From Thiomicrorhabdus immobilis (GTDB taxonomy: Bacteria; Pseudomonadota; Gammaproteobacteria; Thiomicrospirales; Thiomicrospiraceae): a DNA stretch of 64,000 nt. The notes beneath the pieces were generated by a model. The model was not told where the DNA came from, did no database searches, and saw only the letters and a program-made list of their open reading frames with translations. Positions within the stretch are counted from its first letter, which is position 1, and each line of letters starts with the position of its first letter. Both the position numbers and the translations under genes were made by a program. The DNA is taken from contig NZ_AP024202.1 of assembly GCF_021654855.1 (NCBI RefSeq), positions 1,798,001-1,862,000 of the forward strand. Reading direction: 5' to 3'. Of the stretch, positions 45,699 to 53,980 are shown piece by piece.

Positions 45699-47641
45699 CG
45701 ATTACCCTGTTTTTCCGTTTCCAATTGGTCAGGTGCGACATTCCTCAAACGTAACGCTTCTTGCATTACCTCCTTAAATGCCGGAGCACCGACTGAACCG
45801 CCGTAATAAACCCCACGACTAGGTTCGTCAACCACAACGATCATCACCATATTTGGATTTGAGACCGGCACGACACCGGCAAACAAAGAGTAATAGGTGT
45901 TCTCTTCATAACCACCGCGACTATTGGTCTTATGCACCGTACCGGTTTTACCGGCCACTCGATAACCAGGGATTTGCGCCTTAGGTGCAGTACCGCCTTT
46001 AGCAACCACCGTTTCCATCATCTTCAAAACCTTGTCGGCCGTTTCAGGCTTGATCAGCTGCTTTCCCTCTGGGACTTCATTCAACTTTATCAGACTTAAT
46101 GGCAATATCTTCCCTTGATTGGCAAACAATAGATAGCCATGCGCCAAGGTCAATAGATTGGTGCTGAAACCATAACCAAAAGATGCCGATGCTTGGTCAA
46201 TATCCTCCCAGTCATGTGCTGGTTTCAAGTAACCCATGGCTTCACCGGGTAAAAACAAGCCGCTCTCTTGACCAACACCAATCTCTGCCCAAAACTCCCG
46301 TTGCACATCCGCTTTCATTTTCAAAGCGATTTTTGATGCGCCGACGTTACTCGATTTCTGAATGACTTGTAACGGGGTAATCTTACCGTGATTATGGGTA
46401 TCGGTAAGGCGATTTCCCTGAATACGAATCCAACCTGGTGATGTATCAATGATGGTATCTTCATCGATCAAACCGTCATCTAACGCCTTGGCAATAATAA
46501 ACGGCTTCATGGTCGAACCCGGTTCAATCAAATCGGTGACCACTCGGTTCTTGATCCCTTTACCGCGTCTTTGCGCAGGATCATTAGGGTTGAAGCCTGG
46601 CAAACTCACCATGGCCAAAATCTCACCGGTTTTCGCATCCAACACCACACTGCTAGCACCACGTGCCTGATGTTCAATCATCACCTTCTTAAGGGCACGG
46701 TAGGTGAAATATTGGATATTTTGATCAATACTTAAGGTCATGGATTTACCGGGTTTGGCGGCTTTGATATCTTTTACAAAATCCACCACATGGCCTGCAC
46801 GGTCTTTAACCACCTGCTTTTTACCAGGAACTCCTTTTAACCATTCATCATAGGCAAGCTCAATCCCCTCTTGCCCTTGATCATCGATATTGGTAAAACC
46901 GATTAAATTGGCACTACTCTCTCCCGACGGGAAATAGCGACGATATTCATCTTGTGTATACACTCCGGTTAATCGCATCGCATCGATCTTAGTGCCTATA
47001 TCGGGAACCAACCCCCTTTTCAGGTACAAGAAGTGTCTTTTAGGGTATTTATAGATTTTGTTTACCAGCGCTTTACGTTCCATCCCTAAAGCTGTAGCCA
47101 AACGTGATGGAGTGTAGCGATAACGGTTGATCACCGCTATATCCACCCAAATTGAAGGCAACAATTTATTGACTTCAATATGGTGATTGCCATTATCATA
47201 ACTGAGTTCAACGTATTTGCTATAAGTCCCCGGTAATTCCAGTTCAGCGATCTTTTCAACCGTTTTTTTATCGTTTAACTGACGAATGAAACTGAGTTTT
47301 TTGTAGCGATTCTGTTTTGCCAATTCATTGAGCTGTGAATCGGTCAACCCCAAAATTTGCAAGAACTTATGATAATTGGTTTCGTGGGTAATGATGGTCT
47401 TAGGGTCGACCCAGACCGCAACCATCGGTGTGCTTAACGCCAATAAATCGCCATTACGGTCATAAATCTCTCCTCTAGGGGCGGGGATTTCTATGGTGCG
47501 TATTTGACGTTTATCACCCTCTGATTGCAGAAAATCGGTTTTAACCACCTGGACATAAAACGCCCGCACACCAATCGCGACAAAACCTAAAAAAATCAGT
47601 GCAAAAACAACAGAATCACGTTTAATCTTGAACATGTTCAT
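45695..47641 (-). CDS. ftsI: Septal transpeptidase FtsI (PBP3)
   Basis: A class B penicillin-binding protein (648 aa) that cross-links septal peptidoglycan with FtsW. A single N-terminal membrane helix (SVVFALIFLGFVAIGVRAFYVQVV), the pedestal domain with PAPRGEIYDRNGDLLAL, then the transpeptidase motifs: STMK in EPGSTMKPFIIAKAL, SSN in IQKSSNVGASKIAL and KTG in RVAGKTGTVHKTN. It overlaps the end of ftsL by 20 bp and is coupled to murE. Start at the first of two ATGs (47641 or 47635). Confidence 0.97.
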   Translation of the reverse strand: MNMFKIKRDSVVFALIFLGFVAIGVRAFYVQVVKTDFLQSEGDKRQIRTIEIPAPRGEIYDRNGDLLALSTPMVAVWVDPKTIITHETNYHKFLQILGLTDSQLNELAKQNRYKKLSFIRQLNDKKTVEKIAELELPGTYSKYVELSYDNGNHHIEVNKLLPSIWVDIAVINRYRYTPSRLATALGMERKALVNKIYKYPKRHFLYLKRGLVPDIGTKIDAMRLTGVYTQDEYRRYFPSGESSANLIGFTNIDDQGQEGIELAYDEWLKGVPGKKQVVKDRAGHVVDFVKDIKAAKPGKSMTLSIDQNIQYFTYRALKKVMIEHQARGASSVVLDAKTGEILAMVSLPGFNPNDPAQRRGKGIKNRVVTDLIEPGSTMKPFIIAKALDDGLIDEDTIIDTSPGWIRIQGNRLTDTHNHGKITPLQVIQKSSNVGASKIALKMKADVQREFWAEIGVGQESGLFLPGEAMGYLKPAHDWEDIDQASASFGYGFSTNLLTLAHGYLLFANQGKILPLSLIKLNEVPEGKQLIKPETADKVLKMMETVVAKGGTAPKAQIPGYRVAGKTGTVHKTNSRGGYEENTYYSLFAGVVPVSNPNMVMIVVVDEPSRGVYYGGSVGAPAFKEVMQEALRLRNVAPDQLETEKQGNR

Positions 47642-47993
47642 TATCCTGCGTCAAATTAGTAGGGTCTTGTGGATCTAGGTTGATTTCATGGATATACACA
47701 TTGAAGAAATGTGCTTTGTCTAAAGTCATGTCGAGCTTTTTCTTGGCGACTTGTTCAACCATGATTGGTGAAGTTAGATGCTTCTTTTCAAGCATCAGGC
47801 GTCCCCACTGCTCCTTGGCGACCAAAGCCTGTTTCAAAGACTGGTAATACTGAGATTCTACATTACGGATTTGATGTTGTACGTGAACGATAGCCAGCAA
47901 ACTTGCACAGACAAGAGTGACTAAAAGAAATAGAAAAAACCCACGCCACTTAAACGCATTTAAGTGGGTGGGTTCTGGGAACCGATTATGCAT
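47622..47993 (-). CDS. ftsL: Cell division protein FtsL
   Basis: A 123-aa bitopic protein of the FtsQLB complex. A short cytoplasmic part is followed by one membrane helix (GFFLFLLVTLVCASLLAIVHV) and a periplasmic coiled coil (HQIRNVESQYYQSLKQALVAKEQWGRLMLEKKHL). The sequence is poorly conserved, as usual for FtsL, and the assignment rests on topology plus position directly before ftsI. Here its upstream neighbour is ftsZ (76 bp gap), not rsmH as is usual. Confidence 0.92.
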   Translation of the reverse strand: MHNRFPEPTHLNAFKWRGFFLFLLVTLVCASLLAIVHVQHQIRNVESQYYQSLKQALVAKEQWGRLMLEKKHLTSPIMVEQVAKKKLDMTLDKAHFFNVYIHEINLDPQDPTNLTQDNEHVQD

Positions 47994-48068
47994 ATCGACC
48001 TATCCGACAGTACAATCTAAGACTTAACTCCTCAAGAATATTCGCGGACTAACGAATACCTTAAAGAA

Positions 48069-49298
48069 TCAGTCAGCTTGACGTCGTAAGAAAGCAGGAA
48101 TATCTAAATAATTAGAACTTTCCATGCTACCGGCCGTCGCACCGTTTACTACCATCTTAGGACGAACCACTTCAGGTTCTGGCGCTAAGATTTCAGGCTG
48201 AGCCATTTCAATGGTTGTTTGCACCGCTTCGGCATTAACCACTTGAGGTGCTTCTTCAGCCACCGCTTTCACTTCTTGGTTATTAGCCTTAACCGCTTGC
48301 AGATTCGGCTTGACCACTTCTGGTCTGCCAGACATAGTCGCAACGTTTTCAAGACCGGTTGCCACCACAGTTACACGAATCTCATCGGTCATTGACTCGT
48401 CAACTGAAGTACCGATAATCACACGTGCATCCTGTGCCGCAACCTGGTCAATAACATCACCCACTTCATTGAACTCACCAAGAGTGAAGTCTAAACCGCT
48501 TGTGATATTAACCAAAAGTCCACGTGCACCAGAAACTGAAATATCTTCCAATAGAGGGTTGGCAATCGCTTTTTCCGCTGCTTTGATTGCACGATCTTCA
48601 CCAGTGGCATGACCCACACCCATCATCGCCATTCCGCGCTCACCCATAACCGTACGTAAATCTTCAAAATCCACGTTGATCATACCTGGACGAGTCACCA
48701 ACTCAGAGATACCCTGAACCGCACCGAACAACACTTCGTTTGCGTAATCAAAGGCTTTCGCCAAGACGAAATCACGGCCCAATACTTTCAATAATTTATC
48801 GTTTGGAACCGTGATTAAAGAATCCACATGCTCAGCTAATTCGGCAATACCGGCTTCAGCTATATGGTTGCGGCGTTCAAAACCGAAAGGCTTACTGACA
48901 ACACCAACAGTCAAAATACCCATTTCACGAGCGGCTTGAGCCACAACTGGTGCAGAACCTGTTCCAGTTCCACCACCCATACCGGCGGTAATGAAAACCA
49001 TATCCGCATCTCTAAGTTGCTCTTTAACTGCATCAATATCGTCTTTTGCAGCTTGTCTTCCACGCTCTGGATCCGCACCTGCACCCAAGCCGCCAGCACC
49101 CAATTGGATACAAGTGCCTACCGCTGAGTTTTCTAATGCTTGAGCATCCGTGTTTGCACACATGAACTCAACACCCTTGACATTAGAGCGTACCATATAA
49201 TCCACAGCGTTACCGCCGCCTCCGCCTAAGCCAATAACTTTGATGACTGGCATACCAGGTGTCCGAACTGGTGTGACTTCTTTTCCGATAAAATTCAT
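48069..49298 (-). CDS. ftsZ: Cell division GTPase FtsZ, at an unusual locus
   Basis: The tubulin-like GTPase that forms the Z ring (409 aa). IKVIGLGGGGGNAVDYMV, the tubulin signature FITAGMGGGTGTGSAPVVA, the NPLL segment, a variable linker of about 60 residues and the C-terminal peptide YLDIPAFLRRQAD, which binds FtsA and ZipA, are all intact. The ribosome site is AAGGGGAA. It lies between rsmH (70 bp) and ftsL (75 bp) on the same strand, where other gammaproteobacteria have no gene, while the usual slot after ftsA holds only 224 bp of non-coding DNA. It may be moved, or be a second copy; this window alone cannot tell. Confidence 0.98.
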   Translation of the reverse strand: MNFIGKEVTPVRTPGMPVIKVIGLGGGGGNAVDYMVRSNVKGVEFMCANTDAQALENSAVGTCIQLGAGGLGAGADPERGRQAAKDDIDAVKEQLRDADMVFITAGMGGGTGTGSAPVVAQAAREMGILTVGVVSKPFGFERRNHIAEAGIAELAEHVDSLITVPNDKLLKVLGRDFVLAKAFDYANEVLFGAVQGISELVTRPGMINVDFEDLRTVMGERGMAMMGVGHATGEDRAIKAAEKAIANPLLEDISVSGARGLLVNITSGLDFTLGEFNEVGDVIDQVAAQDARVIIGTSVDESMTDEIRVTVVATGLENVATMSGRPEVVKPNLQAVKANNQEVKAVAEEAPQVVNAEAVQTTIEMAQPEILAPEPEVVRPKMVVNGATAGSMESSNYLDIPAFLRRQAD

Positions 49299-49368
49299 GA
49301 CGACGATTCCCCTTAATCAGCATGATAATAAGTAAATTCAATTTTGATATTTTTTATAAGCGCTACAC

Positions 49369-50319
49369 TTATAGTTTTTCAGCAATCCTCAATACCGCAC
49401 TACGTGATCTTGAGTTTTGCTTGCACTCCTCTGTGCTTGGAAAGATAGGCTTTCCGATTTTCTTCAACACCGGCTCAATCACTTCAATTTGAATCGGTGA
49501 ATCTGGAAACAGGTCTTTAATCATCGATTGATCTCTAATAAACACCTTAACAATCCTGTCTTCTAAGGAGTGGAAGCTGATGACCGAAAATCTTCCACCA
49601 GGTGCTAATATCTCAACCGCTGACTCTAATACATTCTTCAACACATCCAACTCTCTGTTCACGGCAATACGAATTGCCTGAAAGGTTCTGGTGGCTGGAT
49701 GTTTATTTTTTTCTGTTTTCGGCGACACTCTTTTAACCAAGTCCGCCAAATCCAATGTTGTTTGTAATTCATCACGCTCCGAGGCTTCTTTAATCTCGCG
49801 CGCAATACGACCAGAGAAACGCTCTTCGCCGTAATTCTGTAAAACCAATTTCAAGGTTTTTTCATCTACTTGCTTCAACCAATCTTTAGCACTCAACCCC
49901 ACTTCTGGATTCATTCGCATATCAAGTGGCCCTTCACGCATAAAACTGAAACCACGCTCAGCATCGTCCAACTGTGGAGAGGAAACCCCCAAATCCAGAA
50001 GCAACCCATCTACCTTGCCAACCAAACCTCGTGCTTCACAAAAAGCCTTTACATCTTCAAAACTACCGTATTGAATCTCAAAACGACTGTCGTGAATATG
50101 TTGTTTGGCATACTCAATGGCTTCAGGGTCTTGGTCGATGGCGATTAAACGGCCGTTTTCACCCAACCGCTTTAACAAAGCGTTACTGTGGCCACCACGC
50201 CCAAAAGTTCCGTCTATATAGACACCATCCGGCTTGATATTCAAACCATCTAAAGACTCATTTAAAAGAACTGAAAAATGGGTTTCTTGTGAATCCACAT
50301 TGCTTGTTTGCTCTGTCAC
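49369..50319 (-). CDS. rsmH: 16S rRNA (cytosine1402-N4)-methyltransferase
   Basis: Methylates N4 of C1402 in the ribosomal P site (316 aa); RsmI, also in this window (55304-56182), methylates the 2'-OH of the same residue. Motifs: HFSVLLNESLDGLNIKPDGVYIDGTFGRGGHSNALL, DLGVSSPQLDDAERGFSFMREGPLDMRMN, NYGEERFSGRIAREI, TRTFQAIRIAVNREL and FSVISFHSLEDRIVK. The start is GTG at 50319, with GAGG at good spacing. Second gene of the operon after mraZ. Confidence 0.97.
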   Translation of the reverse strand: MTEQTSNVDSQETHFSVLLNESLDGLNIKPDGVYIDGTFGRGGHSNALLKRLGENGRLIAIDQDPEAIEYAKQHIHDSRFEIQYGSFEDVKAFCEARGLVGKVDGLLLDLGVSSPQLDDAERGFSFMREGPLDMRMNPEVGLSAKDWLKQVDEKTLKLVLQNYGEERFSGRIAREIKEASERDELQTTLDLADLVKRVSPKTEKNKHPATRTFQAIRIAVNRELDVLKNVLESAVEILAPGGRFSVISFHSLEDRIVKVFIRDQSMIKDLFPDSPIQIEVIEPVLKKIGKPIFPSTEECKQNSRSRSAVLRIAEKL

Positions 50320-50353
50320 GGGAAGACCTCGTTACTACAAGTTGTTACAGCCA

Positions 50354-50812
50354 TTACAGACTCAAGCTTGCAAGTGATTCTGAGATCTCGTTTGACATAG
50401 CCGTACCCAACATTTCTGGGCGACTGCTATCCCAAGCTTCTTGAGACCACAATTCAAATTTATTACCTTGCCCCAATAAAATGGCCGGTTTATCAATCTT
50501 TGCATGTTCACGTAGCAGGCTAGGCAATAAAACACGCCCTTGAGAATCAATTTCCATCTCAGAAGCGTGACCCAATAGTAAACGCTGGTACAATCGCGTC
50601 TGCGGATCAACGTTAGGCAAAGACATTAATTTTCGTTCAATGATTTCCCACTCATCCAGGGTATAAATCAATAAACAAGGGCTGTGCAAATCAATTGTGG
50701 CAACCAACTGGTTATCGCTGGCATCAGAAATCGACTCACGATACTTCTTAGGGATAGCCATTCTTCCCTTAGTATCGATACTGACCGAATTGATTCCTCT
50801 AAAAAATAGCAT
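50354..50812 (-). CDS. mraZ: Transcriptional regulator MraZ
   Basis: A 152-aa AbrB-fold DNA-binding protein that represses its own dcw operon. Two copies of the swapped-hairpin domain are visible: INSVSIDTKGRMAIPKKYRESI and SEMEIDSQGRVLLPSLLREHA. The start is the ATG at 50812 (MLFFRGINSV), which gives the standard length; an upstream ATG in the open frame would place the promoter and operators inside the gene. Direct repeats and a near-perfect promoter precede it (50818-50878). It leads rsmH-ftsZ-ftsL-ftsI and onward. Confidence 0.96.
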   Translation of the reverse strand: MLFFRGINSVSIDTKGRMAIPKKYRESISDASDNQLVATIDLHSPCLLIYTLDEWEIIERKLMSLPNVDPQTRLYQRLLLGHASEMEIDSQGRVLLPSLLREHAKIDKPAILLGQGNKFELWSQEAWDSSRPEMLGTAMSNEISESLASLSL

Positions 50813-50817
50813 TTTTA

Positions 50818-50878
50818 CCACTTTTCGCCACTTTGCCCCACTTAGTGCCACTATATGGAGTTTTAGCGCCACTGTCAA
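50818..50878 (-). promoter_or_regulatory. mraZ (dcw) promoter with MraZ-type direct repeats
   Basis: On the minus strand TTGACA (50873-50878), a 17-bp spacer and TATAGT (50850-50855) form a near-consensus sigma-70 promoter. AGTGG repeats lie at exactly 10-bp steps (complements at 50818, 50828, 50838, 50848), with a fifth 21 bp further up at 50869. MraZ of other bacteria binds TGGG-type repeats with 10-bp period, so this is very likely its operator. The four close repeats run from the -10 to the start codon and leave little leader and no clear Shine-Dalgarno. Confidence 0.8.
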
Positions 50879-51632
50879 CCTAGTAAAGACGTAAATTCCA
50901 TTTAATGACAACAACTTAGCGTTAATTAAGAACAAAACACTTGATAACAAATAAAAACCAATCCTTATATTTTTCAATAAGTTATAAGCAACAAGAAAAC
51001 CTGTTTTTAACTTAACAACACAACAGTTTGTCTGTTTTTGGGTAAAAATACATACTCAAAATACAGTGCATACAAAACAATATATAGTTGATAACACAAA
51101 GAAAAAACACTATATAAAGTGTCTTTATTTTTTGTTATAAAAAAAAATAAAAAAAGTGGGGAATTTTTCCCTTTTTTTACAAAAATGACAAAAAAGTGGA
51201 AATTAGCGGACGATTTTTAGAAAAAAATTACAAACAATGTGGGATTAATGGTTTAGAAAATGGCCATGGACTTATACAGTTAAAACAGCCATACCTAGCA
51301 ACCAATAAAAACCGAAAGCTATTTCGATAAACACCGCAAATTGACTTCAAGCTAATCACTTATTCACAAAATAATTTCTTTTTTTCAATCAAAAACAGTG
51401 AGTTAAAAGACATTAAATTCAACTTAACTTCTTAATCGACTAAACCATCGACCCGATATATCAGGGACCAGAACCATCTTAAAATGGGTTACAGCAGATG
51501 AATATTGCAATCAAATATTCAAACTTTTCAGAGGCGGATTTATTGAACAAAATAATAAATGGATTAAATATTGAGATAGGTATCCAAGCAGGTTATTTTT
51601 ATCTGGAAGGAAAAGCGAGGGAAAAAGAAAAA
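50879..51632. other. Long AT-rich intergenic region between mraZ promoter and rnpB, 750 bp
   Basis: Very AT-rich DNA with many A and T runs. Small features: a hairpin-like GGGAA-TTT-TTCCC followed by T7 near 51160-51177 (plus orientation), a weak ACACT/AGTGT hairpin near 51107-51122, and a 48-codon ORF at 51498-51644 (plus) that runs into the rnpB 3' end and is probably chance. No conserved gene, tRNA or riboswitch was recognised. Confidence 0.5.
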
Positions 51633-52008
51633 GTGGGTCTATAAGCCGGGTTCTGTACTCTTGCGAGCGACAACCATTCATCTGGACATAACATCACTGT
51701 TAGCCTCAAGCAACCTACCCGAAAACTCCTGCGAGCAGCAGGTTGTACCAAGCAAGCTTGATACGGTGTTTTCCTATTTGGTCTTGCACCGGATTGGGTT
51801 TTCACTGCCACTTCTGTTACCAGAAGCGCGGTGCGCTCTTACCGCACCATTTCAACCTTACCTGTTCACGCAAGCGTGTCATCGGCGGTATATTTTCTGC
51901 TGCACTGTCCGTCAGCTTTCACTGCCCAGCCGTTAGCTGGAATCCTGCTCTATGGTGCCCGGACTTTCCTCCGAAGGCAAAATGCCTCCCGCGGTTGTCC
52001 GACCCACT
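51633..52008 (-). ncRNA. rnpB: RNase P RNA (bacterial type A)
   Basis: The catalytic RNA of RNase P, which matures tRNA 5' ends, about 376 nt on the minus strand. Conserved parts read on that strand: GAGGAAAGTCCGGGC (P4 5' side, complement at 51957-51971), AGATGAATGGTTGTC (complement 51667-51681) and ACAGAACCCGGCTTA (complement 51642-51656). The ends pair: GTGGGTC at the 5' end and GACCCAC at the 3' end, followed by a T-rich run. The position next to mraZ is shared with, for example, Pseudomonas. Ends are estimated from the terminal pairing. Confidence 0.93.
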
Positions 52009-52069
52009 TTTTAGATGGCGTATAGTACAGCAATAGCGCCTAAAAGGCGAATAATCGATTTGCTATTCG

Positions 52070-52094
52070 AAAAAAACCTACCAGGCCTGGTAGG
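52070..52094 (-). terminator. Terminator of dacB, stem is the ACCAGGCCTGGT repeat
   Basis: CCTACCAGG/CCTGGTAGG is a perfect 18-bp palindrome (52077-52094; exact 12-mer at 52080-52091) followed on the minus strand by seven T. It lies 22 bp past the dacB stop and just ahead of rnpB, so it insulates rnpB from dacB. Confidence 0.85.
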
Positions 52095-52115
52095 CTTGAG
52101 TTCTGCATAGAACAT

Positions 52116-53423
52116 TTAATAAGCTTGTGCCAATTCCTTAGCCAGTTTGTTTCTGAAACGATAGGGAACTTTTTGGTTAATCATCATGGCAAACGGCAAT
52201 AACCCCTGCTCGTTTTTCAAATAACCCGCCAAGGTGCTTACACCAATCAATGAACCGGATTTTGCAAATACACTCTGCTCAATTTCCGGAAGCAATTTCG
52301 CCCAAGGCCTAAACGCTTGCAAGACATCAACCAATTGCGATGGTGCTAGACGGTTATTGCGCGACAATCCCGCACCATCTTCGATATGAAAGGTTTGCCA
52401 TCCAAAATATTCCGTTAAAAGCCGCTTGTAAACCAAAGCGACTTTCTGTTGGGTTGCTTCCCCACCCAGTAGCTCAGCACTTAAATTCAGGGCGAGTTGA
52501 TTGGCTATAAAATTGGTCGAGTATTTCATCATCGGCTTGATCACTTCGGCCAAGGTGCGGCTATTGAAGTGGGTATACAACAGAACCGGATGATTGGCGC
52601 CGTTGTCTTGAGTTTTAGGCAGAGCCTTAAGAAGCACTTGGTTTTCTACATCCAAGCCTTGTTGCTCCATAAACCACCGCAATAACTCGGAAAAATAACG
52701 TTGATTGAGAGTCGCATCGTTCCCCAAATTAATACGTTGCACCAACCCTTCTTTGGTTTTTTTGAAAACCGTAATCGTTTTGGCGATTTGCAGCCCCGCT
52801 GGTGTCATTGGTGTTTGCGGCTCTGCAGAAAGCAGCTCTGAACCCTGTTTTTTAACAAAAATACTGTTGAAATTGGCGGCAATGGCAGCCGGAATCGCAT
52901 CATAAGGATTATCACTTTCACCGGTTCCCGGCATTATCAGCCCCGGTTGGTAAAAACTACTGTCTAATTGAATGGCTTTAATGTGATGAATACCTTTCGC
53001 TTGCAGTTGCGTTTTTAAACCTTCAACCAACAAAGGGAACTCTTCTGAAACCAGAAAAGGGTCGCCATAGCCCTTAACCACCAATACGGCCGAATCTTCA
53101 ACCCTTTCGGTTAGATAGAATTCGGTTTTAAAACGATAGTCTTCACCCCAGTGCTTTAACGCCAAAAACGCGGTAATCAGTTTAGTAGTGGATGCCGGAA
53201 CATAAAATTGCTGTGAATTTTTAGACTCCAAGGGCTGTTTATGCTGATCCAACAATAAAAACCCCGCCTCATTCAGCGTCGAAAAATATTGCCAATTGGG
53301 GCCATGTAACCCAGACATTTTGTATTGGCTTTGTGCAGAGGCCACACCAGCTTGCGACAGCAACGCAAGACTCCATAGAGAAGATAGAATCCATTTTAAA
53401 AAAAGAGGTGTTTTTTTAATCAT
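52116..53423 (-). CDS. dacB: D-alanyl-D-alanine carboxypeptidase/endopeptidase, PBP4 family (S13)
   Basis: A periplasmic peptidoglycan hydrolase (435 aa) with a signal peptide (MIKKTPLFLKWILSSLWSLA..VASA). Penicillin-binding motifs: STTK in PASTTKLITAFLAL (nucleophile Ser), STN in MKYSTNFIANQLAL and KSG in FAKSGSLIGVSTLAGYL (the KTG box with Ser). It removes terminal D-Ala and cleaves cross-links. It is somewhat shorter than E. coli PBP4 and the extra domain between the motifs may be reduced. It fits the cell-wall theme of the region, but is a separate transcription unit. Confidence 0.88.
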   Translation of the reverse strand: MIKKTPLFLKWILSSLWSLALLSQAGVASAQSQYKMSGLHGPNWQYFSTLNEAGFLLLDQHKQPLESKNSQQFYVPASTTKLITAFLALKHWGEDYRFKTEFYLTERVEDSAVLVVKGYGDPFLVSEEFPLLVEGLKTQLQAKGIHHIKAIQLDSSFYQPGLIMPGTGESDNPYDAIPAAIAANFNSIFVKKQGSELLSAEPQTPMTPAGLQIAKTITVFKKTKEGLVQRINLGNDATLNQRYFSELLRWFMEQQGLDVENQVLLKALPKTQDNGANHPVLLYTHFNSRTLAEVIKPMMKYSTNFIANQLALNLSAELLGGEATQQKVALVYKRLLTEYFGWQTFHIEDGAGLSRNNRLAPSQLVDVLQAFRPWAKLLPEIEQSVFAKSGSLIGVSTLAGYLKNEQGLLPFAMMINQKVPYRFRNKLAKELAQAY

Positions 53424-53587
53424 TTAACTGTGTCTTTTGGCTACAGGCCTTGGCAAAATAGAATTCATTATAAGGCAGATTTCGATATCTGAATATCACC
53501 CGTTTGCGTACAAGGATTTTTAGTTCCACTCATTTAGCATGTTTGGTTTAAGATATCTGCTAAATTTTATTGAAGCCGATTAAACTG

Positions 53588-53980
53588 ATGAATGTGCAAA
53601 ACCGCCAACCACAACAACAAACCTCGCAGTCGACCGCAAGACTAACGCATCCATTAACTAAAACTATTTTTTATGGTTTTATCTGGGCGCTGGCTTTTTC
53701 GGTTTTACTGCCGCAAAATAAAATTGAATTTTGGCAATACAGTTTTTTTGTAGGTTCAGTGCCAAGCACCCTACTATGGGATATCTTTAATATACAAAAT
53801 AATCTAAGCATGGTTTTAGTCGCCCTTGCCAATAGTTTCATCCTATTCATTCCTTATATCTACTACCTCAAAACCGGGCAACAATATTGGTGGCTTTATT
53901 GGAGTATTTCGCTGTATGGCTTTATCAATGCCTCGCTCGGTTTTACCATCATCATTAGCGTTAAGGATTCCACATTTTAA
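53588..53980 (+). CDS. Small membrane protein of unknown function
   Basis: A 130-aa protein with three to four predicted membrane helices (TIFYGFIWALAFSVLLP, SMVLVALANSFILFIPYIYYL, WWLYWSISLYGFINASLGFTIII) after a polar Gln/Thr-rich N-terminus. I do not recognise a family. The ATG at 53588 is used; a TTG 18 bp upstream is in frame. Its stop is directly followed by the rsmJ ATG (no gap), so it is co-translated with rsmJ, but a functional link to rRNA methylation is not obvious. Confidence 0.65.
   Translation: MNVQNRQPQQQTSQSTARLTHPLTKTIFYGFIWALAFSVLLPQNKIEFWQYSFFVGSVPSTLLWDIFNIQNNLSMVLVALANSFILFIPYIYYLKTGQQYWWLYWSISLYGFINASLGFTIIISVKDSTF

Noticed and set aside
50813-50977. Longer mraZ reading frame starting at 50977
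   Set aside because: The extension would be translated from the promoter and operator region and lacks MraZ similarity; the ATG at 50812 gives the family length.
51498-51644. 48-codon ORF (MNIAIKYSNFSEADLL...) just before rnpB
   Set aside because: It runs into the rnpB 3' end, lacks a convincing ribosome site and matches nothing I know; probably chance in AT-rich DNA.
51661-52036. Overlapping plus-strand ORFs of 64-97 codons
   Set aside because: They lie antisense to the RNase P RNA gene, whose structure and conserved sequences explain the region.
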